Positions 45,183 through 54,286 are shown, counted from the stretch's first letter. The stretch: 64,000 nucleotides of DNA from Thalassolituus sp. UBA1087 (GCA_002314145.1 DCCG01000028.1:1-64000), one strand, 5' to 3'. A program made the numbers and translations. Notes: generated by a model from the sequence alone, not told the origin.

Positions 45183-46433
45183 TCAGTCTTTTGGCGGAAC
45201 AAATTCCGGATAGGCAGACATGCCGCACTCTTCCACGTCCATACCCACCATCTCTTCGTGCTCGGATACACGGATACCGATCACTTTCTTGATGATGAAG
45301 AGTACGATGAAGGAAGCGATGAACATCCAGGCAAAAGTCGCAGCGGCACCGATCAGCTGACCCATAAAGGTTGCTTCATCGTTGCTCAGCAGTACTGCGA
45401 AGATACCCCAGATACCGGCTGTACCGTGTACAGAAATAGCGCCTACCGGATCGTCCAGTTTCAGTTTATCCAGTCCGACAACAGACAGAACAACCACAAC
45501 GCCACCAATACCGCCGATAATGGTCGACAGTCCGGCACCCGGCATCAAAGGTTCGGCAGTAATCGCCACCAGTCCGGCCAGCGCACCATTGATGGTCATG
45601 GTCAGATCGGTTTTACCGAACATATAACGTGCCAGCAAGGCGGCTACAACCATACCACCGGCAGCGGCTGCGTTGGTATTTACAAAGATTTTGGCAACGG
45701 CATTGGCTTCTTCAATGTTTGCGATTTTCAGTTCTGAACCACCATTAAAACCGAACCAGCCCATCCACAGGATGAACATACCCAGCGTGGCCATCGGCAG
45801 GTTAGCGCCCGGAATTGCACGGACTTCCCCGTTCGGACCAAATTTACCTTTACGTGGGCCAACCAGAATGACGGCAGCCAGAGCAGCAGATGCACCTGCC
45901 ATATGAACCACAACGGAACCGGCGAAATCCTGGAAGCCCATCTGATCAAGGAAGCCACCACCCCATTTCCAGTAACCTTCAACCGGATAAATAACGGCGA
46001 CCATCACAATGGCAAAAATCAGGAAAGGCCACAGGCGCATACGTTCAGCAACCGCACCGGACACAATCGACATAGTGGCTGCAGCAAACACGGCCTGGAA
46101 AATAAAATCAGCCATACCGGAATAGTAAGGGGCATCCTCACCTCCGGCCATGACCGCATCCACGGTGTGGTCTGCACCCAGCAGAAAATCCAGACCCGGA
46201 ATCACTGCGCTTACCGGGTTGGCGGGATACATAATGTTGTAACCCACGGCCAGATAAACAATACAGGCAATGCCGTACAGCAATGCGTTTTTGTTAAGAA
46301 TTTCAACGGTATTTTTTGACCGCACCAGGCCGGATTCGAGCATGGCAAAACCTGCGGCCATCCACATCACCAGCGCGGCACACATCAGAAAATAAAACGT
46401 ATCTAACGCGTATGCGATTTCTGTCGCTAACAT
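45183..46433 (-). CDS. amtB: Ammonium transporter
   Basis: A 416-residue membrane protein with about eleven helices. Family signatures are MAAGFAMLESGLVRSKNTVEILNKN, DFAGSVVVHMAGASAALAA and ISVHGTAGIWGIFA, the latter two holding the twin pore histidines. It imports ammonium and probably methylammonium, which suits a methylamine-using cell. It follows glnK by 30 nt and is cotranscribed with it. The C-terminal tail (ISEHEEMVGMDVEECGMSAY-type VSEHEEMVGMDVEECGMSAY) includes the residues that contact PII proteins. Confidence 0.95.
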   Translation of the reverse strand: MLATEIAYALDTFYFLMCAALVMWMAAGFAMLESGLVRSKNTVEILNKNALLYGIACIVYLAVGYNIMYPANPVSAVIPGLDFLLGADHTVDAVMAGGEDAPYYSGMADFIFQAVFAAATMSIVSGAVAERMRLWPFLIFAIVMVAVIYPVEGYWKWGGGFLDQMGFQDFAGSVVVHMAGASAALAAVILVGPRKGKFGPNGEVRAIPGANLPMATLGMFILWMGWFGFNGGSELKIANIEEANAVAKIFVNTNAAAAGGMVVAALLARYMFGKTDLTMTINGALAGLVAITAEPLMPGAGLSTIIGGIGGVVVVLSVVGLDKLKLDDPVGAISVHGTAGIWGIFAVLLSNDEATFMGQLIGAAATFAWMFIASFIVLFIIKKVIGIRVSEHEEMVGMDVEECGMSAYPEFVPPKD

Positions 46434-46463
46434 GATTTACTCCAGTTTTTCACAATCAGTGTT

Positions 46464-46799
46464 TTAAATGGCTTTGTCATCGGCTTCACCGGTGCGGATA
46501 CGGCGCGCCTGAGCCAGAGTGACAACAAAAATTTTTCCGTCCTGGATTTTTTCCCCGCGTACGGCATCGGATATCACCTCAATGGCACGTTCGAGATCCT
46601 CATCCACTACCGCCAGCTCAACTCTCATGTTCTGTTCGCAGAAATCATGATGAATAACGCCGGCTTTTTCTTCGCCGCCCTGCTGCCATTCGCAGGCCGC
46701 CGCATCGGCAATACTGAGGCCGCCAATACCCATCGCCGTCAATGCCGCTCTCAGGGTGTTGAGCGCGGATGGCCGGATAACCGCCTGGATCAGTTTCAT
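46464..46799 (-). CDS. glnK: PII-type nitrogen regulator with an atypical T-loop
   Basis: A 111-residue PII protein paired with amtB. Ends of the fold are normal: MKLIQAVIRPSALNTLRAAL at the start and GKIFVVTLAQARRIRTGEAD near the end. The T-loop is not: where GlnK has GHAELYRGAEYSVNFLPK with the uridylylated Tyr51, this protein has GGEEKAGVIHHDFCEQNM, one residue shorter and with no Tyr. The B-loop TGKIGDGK is replaced by GEKIQDGK. It is therefore unlikely to be controlled by GlnD uridylylation in the usual way and may bind AmtB differently. The sequence gives no sign of a pseudogene. Confidence 0.85.
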   Translation of the reverse strand: MKLIQAVIRPSALNTLRAALTAMGIGGLSIADAAACEWQQGGEEKAGVIHHDFCEQNMRVELAVVDEDLERAIEVISDAVRGEKIQDGKIFVVTLAQARRIRTGEADDKAI

Positions 46800-46842
46800 A
46801 CGCCCTCCCGGGTATTGATGAAATAAATTTTCCTCTCAGGAA

Positions 46843-46859
46843 TGTAATTTTCATGCCAA
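46843..46859 (-). promoter_or_regulatory. Sigma-54-like element upstream of glnK-amtB
   Basis: The minus-strand sequence TTGGCATGAAAATTACA matches 12 of 14 defined positions of the -24/-12 consensus, but the critical -12 GC is AC. It lies about 45-60 nt upstream of the glnK ATG. glnK-amtB is commonly sigma-54/NtrC-driven, which supports it as a weak or decayed promoter. Confidence 0.4.
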
Positions 46860-47153
46860 ATTATTAAAAGCTTTAAAAATCAATACTTTACTGCTGAGAA
46901 GGAGCGCGATCTTCAGATTTACGCACAATTAACGCGCACCTGATGTCAGTCAGGGCACCCTGCTTGTGCGAAAAAAACCTTATCGATACGGGGCTGGGGG
47001 AGTAATATGGTAAAAATGTCCTGCAAAGGGGCTTTTCTTTATGGTCCTGCTGTCGCAATCTATTAAAATAAGCAGTTGGAAGCGTCTGTTTGTGCAGCAA
47101 TTCAGTGCATGCAGTCATCATGAATCCAGAGAAAAAGTTCAGGAGGTTGGCAT

Positions 47154-47234
47154 ATGTTGAACATTAAGCGCTCACTACCCCCTCCTCCGGCTGGCGTCCT
47201 GTCCGTTAACCGGACATTTGTTTCTCAGTGTTAA
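47154..47234 (+). CDS. Putative 26-residue leader or small protein with a PPPP motif
   Basis: A short frame, MLNIKRSLPPPPAGVLSVNR then TFVSQC, begins 7 nt after a perfect AGGAGG. It ends 27 nt before the XdhC-like gene. Four consecutive prolines normally stall ribosomes without EF-P, so it could be a regulatory leader peptide. An inverted repeat (TGTCCG at 47199, CGGACA at 47210) overlaps its second half. It is too short to be sure of; the rest of the 460-bp gap to glnK holds only the glnK promoter region and some AT-rich sequence. Confidence 0.35.
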   Translation: MLNIKRSLPPPPAGVLSVNRTFVSQC

Positions 47235-47261
47235 ATTAACTTGCTGCAACGGAAATAATCT

Positions 47262-47780
47262 ATGATGACGCCCTCCAACGCTGACGTTCTGACTCAGGTA
47301 ATTAAGTGGCTGCGCTCCTTCAGTCCGGTGTGGCTGGCCACCGTGGCCGACTGCCCGGATCGTCAGGCAGTCGGCGCTATCTGGGCCTGGGCGCCTGATT
47401 TCGGTATGACCGGGTCTCTCGCCGGTTGTCAGGAAGAAGATTTACGCACCCAGCTGAAAGCCGGGGTACTGGAAGGCCCGTTTCCGCGCATGTTCTGCTT
47501 CGGCGAAGAACGCGACGGCCAGCTGCGTCATGGCATCCGCTGTGAAGGCAATGCCAAAGTGATTCTGGAGCGTCTGACATCGGCCGATGTGCCGGATATC
47601 GACAAGATGCTTAACTGGCTGGCGGATGGTCATCCTTTTGTCCGCCATATTTCTCTGCACCGCCCATCAGAGCTGGTGTTGCTGGATACTCCGCAGTCAT
47701 CCGTACTGACCACCGAGGGCTTCCGTCATGCCTTTGATCCGGATGCCTGGGGACAACCTCTGATCCGCCAGTCGTGCTGA
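47262..47780 (+). CDS. XdhC/CoxI-family N-terminal-domain protein
   Basis: A 172-residue protein resembling the first domain of XdhC/CoxI, which help load molybdenum cofactor into xanthine dehydrogenase-type enzymes. It shows the core VWLATVADCPDRQAVGAIWAWAPDFGMTGSLAGCQEEDL, but the usual SGGCVE is LAGCQEE and the C-terminal Rossmann domain of full XdhC is absent. No molybdenum hydroxylase gene is nearby. Its role could be an accessory protein acting at a distance. Start is ATG 47262 or the ATG immediately after it. Confidence 0.65.
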   Translation: MMTPSNADVLTQVIKWLRSFSPVWLATVADCPDRQAVGAIWAWAPDFGMTGSLAGCQEEDLRTQLKAGVLEGPFPRMFCFGEERDGQLRHGIRCEGNAKVILERLTSADVPDIDKMLNWLADGHPFVRHISLHRPSELVLLDTPQSSVLTTEGFRHAFDPDAWGQPLIRQSC

Positions 47781-47785
47781 GCTGA

Positions 47786-49600
47786 TCAGGCCGGCCCCGG
47801 AAAGGCCAGCTCCGTATCGTCCTGATACACAGAAATCCCGCGTTTTCCGTTGCGTTTTACCTCATACATAGCTTCGTCAGCCCGGGCAATCAGGGTTTTG
47901 AGGCTGGACTCGTACAGACAGCCAAAACAGATTCCGATACTCGCCGCCACGGCCACCTGCACACCATCACGCTCAATACCTGCGGCATTCACCGCGGCCA
48001 TTAACGCGTCGGCCTGGGTCTTAACCTGTTGGTAATCAGTGAATCCACTCAGCAACGCAACAAATTCATCGCCTCCCAGGCGACCGACCACACCTGTGCC
48101 GGCCACCGCTTCCTGCAGGCCGGAGGCAATAGCGCGCAGTAATTCATCGCCGGCGCCATGGCCGTGCTCGTCATTCACCGGCTTAAACCCATCCAGATCA
48201 ATCAAAAGTACGGCCACCGCCTGATGCGGGTGCTGATGACGTTTAAGCTCATCAAACGACGCTGATAATCCCAGCCGGTTAGGTAAACCCGTAAGAATAT
48301 CTTCATGCACCATCTGCTGCAGACGGGCCTTGGCCTGTTCCAGCTGTTCTGTGCGCTGCACCACCCGTTTCTCAAGTTCCTGCTCCTGCAGAATCAGGGC
48401 CTGCACCAGCGCCTGCTGGGCTTTTTCTTTCTGTTCCTTCATATCTGTGAAACGCGCTGCCAGTGCAAAAGACAGCAACAGCATCTCGGTGGCGGAGCCG
48501 AACTGCATACCAAAAACGGTGAAGTTATTTGACGGCAGCAGGCCGGTATTGCGGATCGACAGCATGGCAGTGCCGACCAGCAACAGCGTCCAGGCAAAGA
48601 CAAAAATGCCGGCCGCCGGCACTTTGTGGCGCATGGCGAGAATCCCGGCAGACAACAGGGAAACCGTGGTCAACACCGCCATGACCGACATAATTTCCAG
48701 CGCCTGGCGCGGAGCCACCAGCAAAGTACTCACGGTGCCCACAGACCAGAGGACAGAGATAATGCCAAGCGCCCGGTGCCAGCCCGGTAAGGTATTACGC
48801 AGCCACAGAAAACGCCGTGCGAACAACACCGCCAGTGTGGCGGCGAGGGCAAAACCGGTCGGCACCATATAAGGAGAATGAACACCGCCCTGTCCCAGAG
48901 TCAGCTGTGCGACGCCATTCATATGGGATGCTGCCATGCCAAAACTGAAAACAAACAGGGTATAAAGCAGAAATTCGCGCTGTCGCAGGGTGATAAACAG
49001 CAGCAGGTTGTAACAGCCCAGAGCCACCAGCATACCGAAATACAGCGCCAGAAAGGCCAGAGTGACATTCTCGCTGAGGTTAAAGGCCTGTGGGGTTGCC
49101 AGGCCCATATTCAGCACCAGCGGCGATTGACTGGCGGCACGGATGTACAGAGTGGCCTTTTCCCCGGCATCCAGCAGAAAAGGAAATACCGGTTTGCGGG
49201 CAGCGACCTGCCATTCAGCCACCGGGTACGCCAGACCCGCGTGCATTTCAGTCACGCCATCGTCCTGTACGACGAATACCCGGATGTCGTCCAGATAAGC
49301 GAATTCGAATGCCAGCATCCAGTGTGCGGTATGATTGTCAGCGGACTGCAACGGCAGCTTCAGCCACAGAACATCCTGCAGATAGCCGAAATTCATGGAT
49401 TGTTCATCCCCCTGCAGGGGCTGAAATCCGTCACTGGCCATCACGTCAGCCAGCGTGAGTTGCCCCTGCTCATCACGCAGCAGCGTCAGGGCCTGTTCTA
49501 CTTCAATATGCTCATGGGCAGACTGCAGCATCAAAGGCGCCTGGGCAAAACTGCGCACTGCGAAAGTGGCCGCTATCACGATAACCAACAGCCGTCCCAT
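47786..49600 (-). CDS. Diguanylate cyclase with periplasmic 7TMR-DISM sensor
   Basis: A 604-residue membrane protein. Signal peptide (MGRLLVIVIAATFAVRSFAQA) precedes a periplasmic 7TMR-DISMED2-like domain (about 25-165, with SMNFGYLQDVLWLKLPLQ and the FPFLLDAGEKATLYIRAAS part). Seven membrane helices (about 180-375) follow, then a coiled coil (EQKEKAQQALVQALILQEQELEKRV) and a GGDEF domain with intact RLGGDEFVALL, so it should make cyclic-di-GMP. No RxxD inhibitory site is seen five residues upstream. ATG 49600 is chosen for its signal peptide and AGGGG; longer frames run to 49852. Confidence 0.9.
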   Translation of the reverse strand: MGRLLVIVIAATFAVRSFAQAPLMLQSAHEHIEVEQALTLLRDEQGQLTLADVMASDGFQPLQGDEQSMNFGYLQDVLWLKLPLQSADNHTAHWMLAFEFAYLDDIRVFVVQDDGVTEMHAGLAYPVAEWQVAARKPVFPFLLDAGEKATLYIRAASQSPLVLNMGLATPQAFNLSENVTLAFLALYFGMLVALGCYNLLLFITLRQREFLLYTLFVFSFGMAASHMNGVAQLTLGQGGVHSPYMVPTGFALAATLAVLFARRFLWLRNTLPGWHRALGIISVLWSVGTVSTLLVAPRQALEIMSVMAVLTTVSLLSAGILAMRHKVPAAGIFVFAWTLLLVGTAMLSIRNTGLLPSNNFTVFGMQFGSATEMLLLSFALAARFTDMKEQKEKAQQALVQALILQEQELEKRVVQRTEQLEQAKARLQQMVHEDILTGLPNRLGLSASFDELKRHQHPHQAVAVLLIDLDGFKPVNDEHGHGAGDELLRAIASGLQEAVAGTGVVGRLGGDEFVALLSGFTDYQQVKTQADALMAAVNAAGIERDGVQVAVAASIGICFGCLYESSLKTLIARADEAMYEVKRNGKRGISVYQDDTELAFPGPA

Positions 49601-49885
49601 GGAAATAACCCCTGCACTCATACCGGCACTCTCTGACTCAACACGTGTCTGTCGCACGCTCAGCACCGGCAGACTCACTACAAAGTATGATATCAGTATA
49701 AGACGACAAAACGCGCCGTCGTCAGTCAATTGGTTATTCTGTTGTGTCAGTATGTAACGGCATCCGCACAGCAATACCCGAACAAATCCGTCAGGAATGT
49801 CACGATAGTCCGGATATAGGAGGCCGTATTGGCCCGGCACCGGGCCGGGCAAAAGGAGAGGAGAACAGATTACCGGCTGGACATA

Positions 49886-51541
49886 TTACGCCTTTTCCAG
49901 CAGGTAATTTTCATAGGTTTTGCGCAGGTCAACCTTCAGCAGTTTACCGGTGGCGGTGTGAGGCAGGGATTCCACAAACACAATGGCATCCGGCAACCAC
50001 CATTTAGCGACCTTATCTTCCAGATAACGCAACACATCCGCTTCACTGATCTGACTGCCCTCCTGACGGGTCGCCAGTAATACCGGACGTTCCGACCATT
50101 TTTCATGGCGTGCGGCAATCACGCAGCATTCACTCAGTTCCGGATGACCGACCGCAGCGTTTTCCAGATCGATGGAGCTGATCCATTCACCGCCGGATTT
50201 GATCACGTCTTTGGAACGGTCAACGATGGTCAGGTAGTTGTTCTCATCAATGGTGGCCACATCGCCGGTATCGAACCAGCCATCAATAAAGCTGCTGCGA
50301 TCATCGTTGTTGTAGTAACCGCTGATAATCCAGGGCCCGCGCACCAGCAGGCGACCGCGGGCTTCACCATCACGCGGCAGCTCACGGTTGTCATCATCGA
50401 CGATCTTCATTTCAACACCATACACCGGGCGGCCCTGCTTGGCCTGCAGGCGGTAGCGTTCCTCCAGCGGCATGGATTCCATATGAATGCTGTGCGCATT
50501 GACGGTGCCGATCGGGCTCATTTCCGTCATGCCCCAGGCATGAATCAGGAAGGCGTCGTGCTTTTCCTGGAAGTCGCGGATCATCGACAGTGGCGCAGCC
50601 GAGCCCCCCACCACCACGTTCTGCACGGATTCCAGTTTTTTACCGATACTGTCCATATGGTTGAGCAGCATCAGCCACACCGTCGGTACACCTAACAGCA
50701 GATCCACCTGTTCAGCGTCGATCAGCTCCCACAACGACGCGCCATCCATCCCCGGCCCCGGAAACACCTGCTTGGCACCGGTAATTGCCGCCGAATACGG
50801 CGTGCCCCAGGCGTTAACGTGGAACATAGGCACCACCGGCAGGAAGCAGGAGGTGGATGCCAGCCCCAGCGCTTCTTCACCGATGGACGCCATAGCATGA
50901 ATCACCGTAGAACGGTGAGAATACAACACGCCTTTCGGATTACCTGTGGTGCCGGAGGTGTAGCACATACTGGCGGCGCTGCGCTCGTCGAATTCCGGCC
51001 AGACAAAATCGTCCGGTTCGTTGGCTAACAGGGTTTCATAACACAGGGCGTTGGGCAGACTGGTTTCAGGCATTTTGTCTTCATCACAGAGAATGACGAA
51101 ACCTTCCACCCGGCTGATCTGATCTTTGATACTTTCCAGCAGGGGGACAAAGGTCAGATCAACAAAAATAAAACGGTCTTCTGCATGGTTAACGATGTAC
51201 ACCAGCTGCTCGGCGAATAAGCGCGGATTAATGGTGTGCAGCACCGCACCGAAACCGGAAACACCGTAATACAGTTCCCAGTGACGGTAACCGTTCCACG
51301 CCAGCGTGGCGACCCGGTCGCCCTGCTGCACGCCAAAGCGGCTCAGCAGATTGGCCAGTTTACGTGCACGGCTGGCGGCATCTTTAATGGTGTAACGGTG
51401 AATATCGCCTTCACAGCGACGGCTGACAATCTCAGAGGTGGCATGGGTGGTTTCGGCATGTTCCAGAAGCGTGGACACCAACAACGGGCGCTCCATCATC
51501 TGGCCGAGCAGAGGTTTGCTGGGCAGGGATTGGCCGGACAT
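49886..51541 (-). CDS. AlkK-like medium/long-chain acyl-CoA synthetase
   Basis: A 551-residue ANL-superfamily ligase that activates fatty acids with ATP and CoA. It has the P-loop YTSGTTGNPKGVLYSHRST, VVPMFHVNAWGTPYSAAITG, HAWGMTEMSPIGTVN, GWFDTGDVATID and the A10 motif SGGEWISS with a C-terminal KLLKVDLRK lysine. Many stretches match, from memory, the medium-chain AlkK of alkane-degrading pseudomonads, fitting an oil-degrading or lipid-using marine bacterium. It stands alone, transcribed from the gap at 51541 upward. Confidence 0.92.
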   Translation of the reverse strand: MSGQSLPSKPLLGQMMERPLLVSTLLEHAETTHATSEIVSRRCEGDIHRYTIKDAASRARKLANLLSRFGVQQGDRVATLAWNGYRHWELYYGVSGFGAVLHTINPRLFAEQLVYIVNHAEDRFIFVDLTFVPLLESIKDQISRVEGFVILCDEDKMPETSLPNALCYETLLANEPDDFVWPEFDERSAASMCYTSGTTGNPKGVLYSHRSTVIHAMASIGEEALGLASTSCFLPVVPMFHVNAWGTPYSAAITGAKQVFPGPGMDGASLWELIDAEQVDLLLGVPTVWLMLLNHMDSIGKKLESVQNVVVGGSAAPLSMIRDFQEKHDAFLIHAWGMTEMSPIGTVNAHSIHMESMPLEERYRLQAKQGRPVYGVEMKIVDDDNRELPRDGEARGRLLVRGPWIISGYYNNDDRSSFIDGWFDTGDVATIDENNYLTIVDRSKDVIKSGGEWISSIDLENAAVGHPELSECCVIAARHEKWSERPVLLATRQEGSQISEADVLRYLEDKVAKWWLPDAIVFVESLPHTATGKLLKVDLRKTYENYLLEKA

Positions 51542-51683
51542 TAATCATTCCTCAGGTTGTTATATTTATTGTCTGAACACAACTTATAAGGTACTGAGAT
51601 CGATCTCAAGAGGCCATATTGTTAAGAAATGTCATCACTGCAGAGCCCGCGGTGCGATTATCCGCTGCCGTCAGCGGACACTG

Positions 51684-52145
51684 TCAGCCCGTGCGGTAGC
51701 GGTAATACAGATATTCATCTTTTTTCGGTCCACGGATGGTCCAGCACAGATCAAATCCATCCGCCGTTTCCTGTAATTCCCCGGCGTAAAGATCATCAAT
51801 ACAGACGTGAGCTTCGGCACTCCGCCAGCCATGCGATTGCGGAATCAGTTCAAACAGAAAGACCGGTTCGCCACGGCGACCATGGGAGAGCCGGATACCG
51901 GTCGGTGTTTGCTGCCAGATATAGGTGTTATACATCGCCAGTGGCGTATTGCCCGCCAGGGTAAATTCCCCCTGTTCAATAAAGCGGATTTCATCATCGC
52001 CGGTGACCTGCACCTCTACCTGGCCTGCGCCCTGCCCCTGCCAGCCTGACATGGACGCCGGGCCCGGCTCTGAACTGTATGAAAATTCAACAACTGTCTG
52101 CAGCCGCTGCCACAGTTGCTGGATTCGTTCTGAGGTTTGCTGCAT
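51684..52145 (-). CDS. Hypothetical protein (DUF6314-like)
   Basis: A 153-residue soluble, probably all-beta protein. QGAGQVEVQVTGDDEIRFIEQGEFTLAG, MYNTYIWQQTPTGIRLSHGR and the C-terminal CWTIRGPKKDEYLYYRY fit the DUF6314 pattern I recall, whose function is unknown. It is divergent from the DMT permease gene with a 35-bp gap, so their promoters overlap. Confidence 0.55.
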   Translation of the reverse strand: MQQTSERIQQLWQRLQTVVEFSYSSEPGPASMSGWQGQGAGQVEVQVTGDDEIRFIEQGEFTLAGNTPLAMYNTYIWQQTPTGIRLSHGRRGEPVFLFELIPQSHGWRSAEAHVCIDDLYAGELQETADGFDLCWTIRGPKKDEYLYYRYRTG

Positions 52146-52180
52146 GCTGCGCTCTGTTTCCGCTTGTGTGAAATCCGCTT

Positions 52181-53032
52181 ATGCCAATTCTTTCGGCTGT
52201 TACCCTGCTATGGGCGTTTTCTTTCAGCCTGATCGGCGTCTATCTGGCTGGTCAGGTAGACAGTTACTTTGCGGTGCTGACCCGTATTCTGCTGGCGGTA
52301 CTGGTGTTTCTGCCATTGCTCATCCGCCACCCGGTACGTCCGGCGCTGGCACTGCGGGTGATGGCCATCGGTGCCATTCAGCTGGGGCTGATGTATGTGT
52401 TTTACTATCAGTCATTTTTACTGCTGAGCGTGCCGGAAGTTCTGGTTTTTACCATTTTTACGCCGGTATACGTAACCCTGATCTACGATTTTCTGGCTGG
52501 CCGGTTCCACTCCTCCTACCTGCTGACCGCGGCGCTGGCCATTATCGGTGCGGCGGTTATGCGCTACGACCAGCTCAGTAACGATTTCTGGCTCGGCTTT
52601 TTTGTCGTGCAGGGGTCTAACCTGTGCTTTGCCGGCGGACAGGTGCTGTATAAACGTTTAGTGGAAACCTGGCCATCGTCAAAACCCATCGCCCAGCACC
52701 ATACCTTCGGCTGGTTTTATATCGGTGCTTTGTTGCTGGTATTACCGCTGTGGGCCCTGCTGGGAACGGATCAATATCCTGCCACGCCGGTGCAATGGGG
52801 AGTTTTACTCTGGTTAGGGGTTGTGGCTTCCGGGCTGGGCTATTTTCTGTGGAATGTCGGTGCTACCAGAGTAAGCAGCGGCCAGCTGGCCATTATGAAT
52901 AACGCGCTGATCCCGGCCGGGTTAGTGGTTAACCTGTTGATATGGAACCGGGATACCGATGTGCTCAGACTGGTACTGGGCGCCGGGATTATGATGCTGG
53001 CGCTATTATTGGTCAGCCGCACACATAAGTAA
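52181..53032 (+). CDS. EamA/DMT-family permease
   Basis: A 283-residue inner-membrane protein with about ten helices in two EamA repeats (VTLLWAFSFSLIGVYLAGQV; YYQSFLLLSVPEVLVFTIFTPVYVTL; SNLCFAGGQVLYKRLVETW; GLGYFLWNVGATRVSSGQLAIMNN). The last pattern is common in carboxylate/amino-acid exporters of this superfamily. It is unrelated in detail to the permease at 37.3 kb. No substrate can be assigned. Confidence 0.88.
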   Translation: MPILSAVTLLWAFSFSLIGVYLAGQVDSYFAVLTRILLAVLVFLPLLIRHPVRPALALRVMAIGAIQLGLMYVFYYQSFLLLSVPEVLVFTIFTPVYVTLIYDFLAGRFHSSYLLTAALAIIGAAVMRYDQLSNDFWLGFFVVQGSNLCFAGGQVLYKRLVETWPSSKPIAQHHTFGWFYIGALLLVLPLWALLGTDQYPATPVQWGVLLWLGVVASGLGYFLWNVGATRVSSGQLAIMNNALIPAGLVVNLLIWNRDTDVLRLVLGAGIMMLALLLVSRTHK

Positions 53033-53049
53033 TACCGGACCGCGCCATA

Positions 53050-53082
53050 CCTCAAACTGAGCCTCAAACTAAGCCTCACACC
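53050..53082. repeat. 12-bp direct repeat, two and a half copies
   Basis: CCTCAAACTGAG (53050-53061), CCTCAAACTAAG (53062-53073) and a partial CCTCACACC (53074-53082) lie between the convergent permease and hypothetical genes. The origin is probably local duplication. Confidence 0.6.
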
Positions 53083-53089
53083 AGGCCTT

Positions 53090-53467
53090 TTAGTCGCCGT
53101 CGTTTAGTAAGCAATAATAATGGCTGCCATCGCGGGTACCGACGCATTCGGATAATTCATCATTTAATAAAAAAGACGGGACGCTGACGGCCGGTTTATC
53201 ATTGATTAACAGGGACGACTCTGTGTCACCGTTTTCTTTTATTTCATAGCGCGCGGCGTATTGATCACCGTTTTCCAGTTCCCACTGATTGATGATCGAA
53301 TACACATTGCCGCACTGCACCACATGGCAGTTGTAATCCTGGATTTCAACGTCTGTCTCTCCGGGCGTGTATATACGACAACGGCTGTCCATCTCGCCAC
53401 AGCCGGCGTGTGCCCAAAATGGAAAAGCGGTAGCAGCCAAAACGATCAGATTCATGAAGTTATTCAT
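53090..53467 (-). CDS. Hypothetical secreted protein
   Basis: A 125-residue protein with a signal peptide (MNNFMNLIVLAATAFPFWAHA, cleavage after HAHA-type AHA). The mature part has several cysteines (CGEMDSRCRI, NCHVVQCG, CVG, CLL), suggesting disulfide bonds. That fits the DsbA-like gene just upstream on the same strand, whose stop overlaps the longer TTG form of this frame. The ATG at 53467 is preferred, though its ribosome site is distant. I do not recognise the family. Confidence 0.55.
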   Translation of the reverse strand: MNNFMNLIVLAATAFPFWAHAGCGEMDSRCRIYTPGETDVEIQDYNCHVVQCGNVYSIINQWELENGDQYAARYEIKENGDTESSLLINDKPAVSVPSFLLNDELSECVGTRDGSHYYCLLNDGD

Positions 53468-53490
53468 AACAGAAACTGTACCTTCCCTGT

Positions 53491-54165
53491 TCAATCTGCA
53501 CTGGCTGATGTTTCATCAGTGTTATTACGGATGACTTCCGTTAACGCCTGAATGTAAGTTTCCGGCGACTGAGCACCGGAAATCAGATACTTTTCCTGCA
53601 GGATAACCGCCGGCACGGAGTGCACACCCATGGCCTGCCATTGTTGCTCCATTGCCCGCACAGTATCCGCATAGCGCTGATCAGCAATCACTGCCGCTGC
53701 CTGGTCTTTATCCAGCCCGGTTTCTTCTGCGATGGTGAGCAACACACTGGTATCACTGACATTACGGCCATCACGGAAATAAGCTTCAAACAGCGCCGCC
53801 TTTAACTGCGGCTGCCGGCCTTCGTTCTCTGCCCAGTGCAGCAGCTGATGGGCATTGAACGTATTGAGCATTCGGGTATCGTCATGGAAGTTAAATTCAA
53901 ACCCCAGCTGCTCTCCCATCTGCACAATACGTTCACGGGCGGTGGCAGAATCTTCATCACTGCTGCCGTATTTTTCTTTCAGATGTTCACGCAGGTTCTG
54001 GCCTTCCGGCGGCATCTCCGGGTTCAGCTCGAATGGCTGAAAACGGATATAGGCAGAAATCTGATCGTCCATGGCAGCCAGCGCCCTGTTCAGACTGGCG
54101 AAGGCAATCGCACACCAGGGACACATAACATCAGACACCATATCGATATGAACAGCAGTACGCAT
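53491..54165 (-). CDS. DsbA-family FrnE-like thiol oxidoreductase (probably cytoplasmic)
   Basis: A 224-residue 2-hydroxychromene isomerase/FrnE-type protein. The redox motif is CPWC near residue 16 (MVSDVMCPWCAIAFASL), followed by RFQPFELNPEMPPEGQNL and GVHSVPAVILQEKYLISGAQ with the cis-Pro. There is no signal peptide, so it acts in the cytoplasm, perhaps in disulfide or stress chemistry. ATG 54165 is preferred over a TTG two codons earlier, with GGGAA upstream. Confidence 0.88.
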   Translation of the reverse strand: MRTAVHIDMVSDVMCPWCAIAFASLNRALAAMDDQISAYIRFQPFELNPEMPPEGQNLREHLKEKYGSSDEDSATARERIVQMGEQLGFEFNFHDDTRMLNTFNAHQLLHWAENEGRQPQLKAALFEAYFRDGRNVSDTSVLLTIAEETGLDKDQAAAVIADQRYADTVRAMEQQWQAMGVHSVPAVILQEKYLISGAQSPETYIQALTEVIRNNTDETSASAD

Positions 54166-54286
54166 AAGCAATTCCCGGCAAAAATACTTCAGTGCAGTAT
54201 GCGGATTGTATCAGCGGTTACAAGGGACGAAAGACGATCTCAGGGAGGTACAGGCCGAACAGAACGTTCGGCCAGAGAACACAGGC

